This document shows positions 61,983-64,000 of a stretch of DNA of 64,000 nt, one piece after another. Source of the stretch: Novosphingobium sp. PC22D (GTDB taxonomy: Bacteria > Pseudomonadota > Alphaproteobacteria > Sphingomonadales > Sphingomonadaceae); the NCBI RefSeq assembly GCF_002556635.1, contig NZ_MWMO01000002.1, forward strand, positions 1 through 64,000, given 5' to 3'. The notes below the pieces were generated by a model that saw only the letters and a list, made by a program, of their open reading frames with translations, had not been told where the DNA came from and ran no database searches. The position numbers and the translations under genes were made by a program. Position 1 is the first letter of the stretch, and every line of letters begins with the position of its first letter.

Positions 61983-63712
61983 CCGGCAGAACCCTCGCCA
62001 ATCTCCTTGCGGCACTCGTCGCCCTCACAAGCGCGGCTTCCCTTCACGCTCAGACCCGCGATGAAGCCCGGGCCGATGGGAAAGACTTTGCCACCGAGCT
62101 GCTGGGCGAGGCGCGCGATGCCGCAACGACCAATCCTGACGCGGCGCGCGTTCCCAATTTCGATCCGCAAGCGACGCGCGACCTGCAGGATCTTGCGCGC
62201 GATCCCGACCAGATCGAGGCCCGCGGACGCAGCGCCGCGACGACCAGCACGCCTATGCGGACGATCCGCGACAGCATGGCCAATCGCGCAAGGTTCGAGC
62301 CGAACGAGATCGAGGACGTGATTGCCCGCAGCCTCGCGATCAACGAGACGCCGCTCGACTACACCAGCGGCATGGCAATTTCGGGCCGCCAGGGATCGTG
62401 CGTGCCGCTGCCGCCCGGTTCGGGGTCGGCGGGCACATATACCGCAACCTGCAATACGGGCACACGGATCGATCAGTCGGCAGGCCAATGCACGGTCCCG
62501 CTCGTCGCCAGGGTCAGCCAGCAACCGCAGTATCATTACCTTTGCAGCCCATTGGGCAGCTTCAACCTGTCAGGTGAGCCGGATTGCGAAGAATTTTCGG
62601 GCGCTCTTTGCCGGGTTACCGGACACCGCAATGGTCCTTGCCTACAGTGGGGTTGGTCCGGCGGGCGCAAGTGGTGCACCGAGCCGGGCGATCCGCTTAC
62701 CGAGCTAACCTGCGACGAAGAGGTCGCAGGACAAACGCCCTACCGGATAACCACCGCGACCACCGTCACAACGACCCCTGACGAAAGCCAGTGCACAGGT
62801 CTTGCGGACAATAGCGATTGCACGCTGGACGCAGAGATCTGCACCGATAGCGATCCGCAGACGCGCGTGATCGACGGCGTCTCTGTCACCAGGCCCTGCT
62901 GGGAATGGCAACGTAGCTACACCTGCATTGCGCGCGAAGCGGCGACCGACTGCTCCGACCTCGAAAGCCAAGGAACCTGCCGCTTTGTCCGTGAGGAATG
63001 CCTTACCGACGAAGACCCTTGCGAGACCTGGGAGCGCATCTACGAGTGTCCGCTTCCCGGTACCGACAGTTCCACCCAGTATGTCTGCGACGGCGATGTC
63101 TATTGCATCGATGGTAGCTGCGAAACGATCGAGCGCACTGCGAACGACGAGTTCAAGGATGCGGTCACCGCGCTCCATGCGATGGACGAGGCCCGCGGCC
63201 AGTTCGATCCTGAGACGCTGACGCTGTTCCGCGGCACGCGCAACACCTGCTCATCCAAGGTTTTCGGGGTGCTCAACTGCTGCAAGGGCAAGGGCTTCCC
63301 ACTCATCCCCGGGATCAGCCTTTTGGTCGCGCTTGGCTGCAGCCGCGAGGAGGTGCTGCTCCACGAACGCGATGCGCAAGGGCTGTGCGCTTATGTCGGG
63401 ACCTATTGTTCGGACAAGTTCCTCGGCGTCTGCCTGACGAAGAAGAAGGTCTACTGCTGCTTCGAGAGCAAGCTTTCGCGGATCCTGCAGGAACAGGGCC
63501 GACGCCAACTGCCCAAGCCGTGGGACAAGCCCAAGGAAGAGCAGTGCGAGGGTTTCACGCTCGACGAATTCGCCCGGCTCGACCTCAGCCAGATGGATTT
63601 CAGCGAGGTCTATGCCGAGTTCACCGAGGCTGCGCGGCTCCCCGACGAGCTCGAGACCAGCATCCTCATCCAGCAGAAAATCGAAGACTATTACGCAAGG
63701 AGTGGCCAATGA
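61979..63712 (+). CDS. traN: Mating-pair stabilisation protein TraN
   Basis: A 577-residue outer-membrane protein, signal peptide to about 24 (SLHAQ), and very many cysteines spread through the C-terminal two thirds (CEEFSGALC, CTDSDPQ, CCKGKGF, YCCFESKLSRIL). TraN holds donor and recipient together. Compared with F TraN (about 600) it is of normal length. ATG 61979 overlaps trbC; stop overlaps the last gene. Confidence 0.88.
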   Translation: MTGRTLANLLAALVALTSAASLHAQTRDEARADGKDFATELLGEARDAATTNPDAARVPNFDPQATRDLQDLARDPDQIEARGRSAATTSTPMRTIRDSMANRARFEPNEIEDVIARSLAINETPLDYTSGMAISGRQGSCVPLPPGSGSAGTYTATCNTGTRIDQSAGQCTVPLVARVSQQPQYHYLCSPLGSFNLSGEPDCEEFSGALCRVTGHRNGPCLQWGWSGGRKWCTEPGDPLTELTCDEEVAGQTPYRITTATTVTTTPDESQCTGLADNSDCTLDAEICTDSDPQTRVIDGVSVTRPCWEWQRSYTCIAREAATDCSDLESQGTCRFVREECLTDEDPCETWERIYECPLPGTDSSTQYVCDGDVYCIDGSCETIERTANDEFKDAVTALHAMDEARGQFDPETLTLFRGTRNTCSSKVFGVLNCCKGKGFPLIPGISLLVALGCSREEVLLHERDAQGLCAYVGTYCSDKFLGVCLTKKKVYCCFESKLSRILQEQGRRQLPKPWDKPKEEQCEGFTLDEFARLDLSQMDFSEVYAEFTEAARLPDELETSILIQQKIEDYYARSGQ

Positions 63713-64000
63713 CGCGCCGCCAATCACTGCCGATGCTGGCCCTCCCAGCACTGGCCATGTGTCTCGCTGCACTGCTTCCCGTTCGGGCAGTTGCCCAGGA
63801 AGCGCGCCTGGCAGAGCCAGCTGCGTCAGCAGACAGCCTCTACTGCGAGCAGCGCAGGCTCGGCTATTGGTTCTATTGCGTAAAGCCGGTGCCGGCAGAG
63901 GAGCCGCAGATGGCGCAGCCACCGGCCCAGTTAACCGCAACGCAAGAACTCGACGCGGTCACGGGGGAACTGCGCGAACTCAAAGCGCGTGCAATCCTCT
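63709..64000 (+). CDS. traF: Conjugal transfer pilus assembly protein TraF, 3' end outside window
   Basis: The first 97 residues of an exported protein: signal peptide (LALPALAMCLAALLPVRAVA) and the TraF-type motif YCEQRRLGYWFYCVKP, then a helical linker. TraF is a thioredoxin-like assembly factor of F-type systems. ATG 63709 overlaps traN. The gene is cut by the window edge. TraH and TraG are expected next but lie outside. Confidence 0.75.
   Translation, partial: MTRRQSLPMLALPALAMCLAALLPVRAVAQEARLAEPAASADSLYCEQRRLGYWFYCVKPVPAEEPQMAQPPAQLTATQELDAVTGELRELKARAIL

Overview
The window is GC-rich alphaproteobacterial DNA. Its protein types (NTase fold of the GSU2403 family, DmeF, CopA/CopB, an F-type transfer operon with alphaproteobacterial-looking sequences) suggest a sphingomonad or erythrobacter-like host. 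It reads as an accessory region, either a plasmid or an integrative conjugative element: about 48 kb of metal-resistance cargo sits beside an F-type conjugation operon that runs off the right edge. No rRNA, tRNA, replication gene or CRISPR array was seen.

Layout. 1-2360: broken IS3-family element, a lone nucleotidyltransferase gene with operator-like repeats, and a mostly gene-free stretch holding a 162-bp inverted-repeat element. 2364-4705: mer-like cluster (merR, divergent merT, a small GDCCVxC protein, and a MerA-like flavoprotein without the C-terminal mercury-binding cysteine pair). 4872-7060: truncated TonB receptor joined to a truncated PAS kinase, a deletion scar. 7333-17407: dmeF, then a czcCBA-type Co/Zn/Cd efflux operon followed by a SpoIIAA-like gene, a short CDF protein, an unknown membrane protein and a second CDF pump; a Zur-like box precedes it. 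17500-20531: acetolactate-synthase-like and aldehyde dehydrogenase genes, translationally coupled. 20668-23808: MerR with divergent CDF gene, then a cytochrome c-FTR1 iron permease behind a Fur-like box.

23826-37216 (minus strand): a Cu/Ag cluster (cusCBA, cusF, multicopper oxidase, Cu P-type ATPase) in which cusB is cut by an in-frame TAA, plus an MBL-rhodanese sulfur protein and an SDR. 37310-40590 (minus): lipoprotein, DUF305 protein, two-TM ion channel, APC permease, DUF5676 protein. 40802-49202: methyltransferase-DUF411 pair (minus), divergent from an anti-sigma / CnrX-like sensor / ECF sigma operon, then copA-copB and periplasmic helper genes.

The strongest regulatory observation is one promoter pattern, RAGGGR-N15-CGTA (best copies TTTRAGGGRWTG-N12-CGTA), found in front of five transcription units between 40.1 and 48.1 kb, including the ECF sigma operon itself and copA. 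This suggests a self-contained, autoregulated extracytoplasmic metal-stress regulon.

49488-64000: small conserved gene, AlpA-type and XRE-type regulators, and the divergent F-type operon traA-L-E-K-B-dsbC-traV-C-(unknown)-trbI-traF peptidase-traW-U-trbC-traN-traF, with the last gene open at the window edge.
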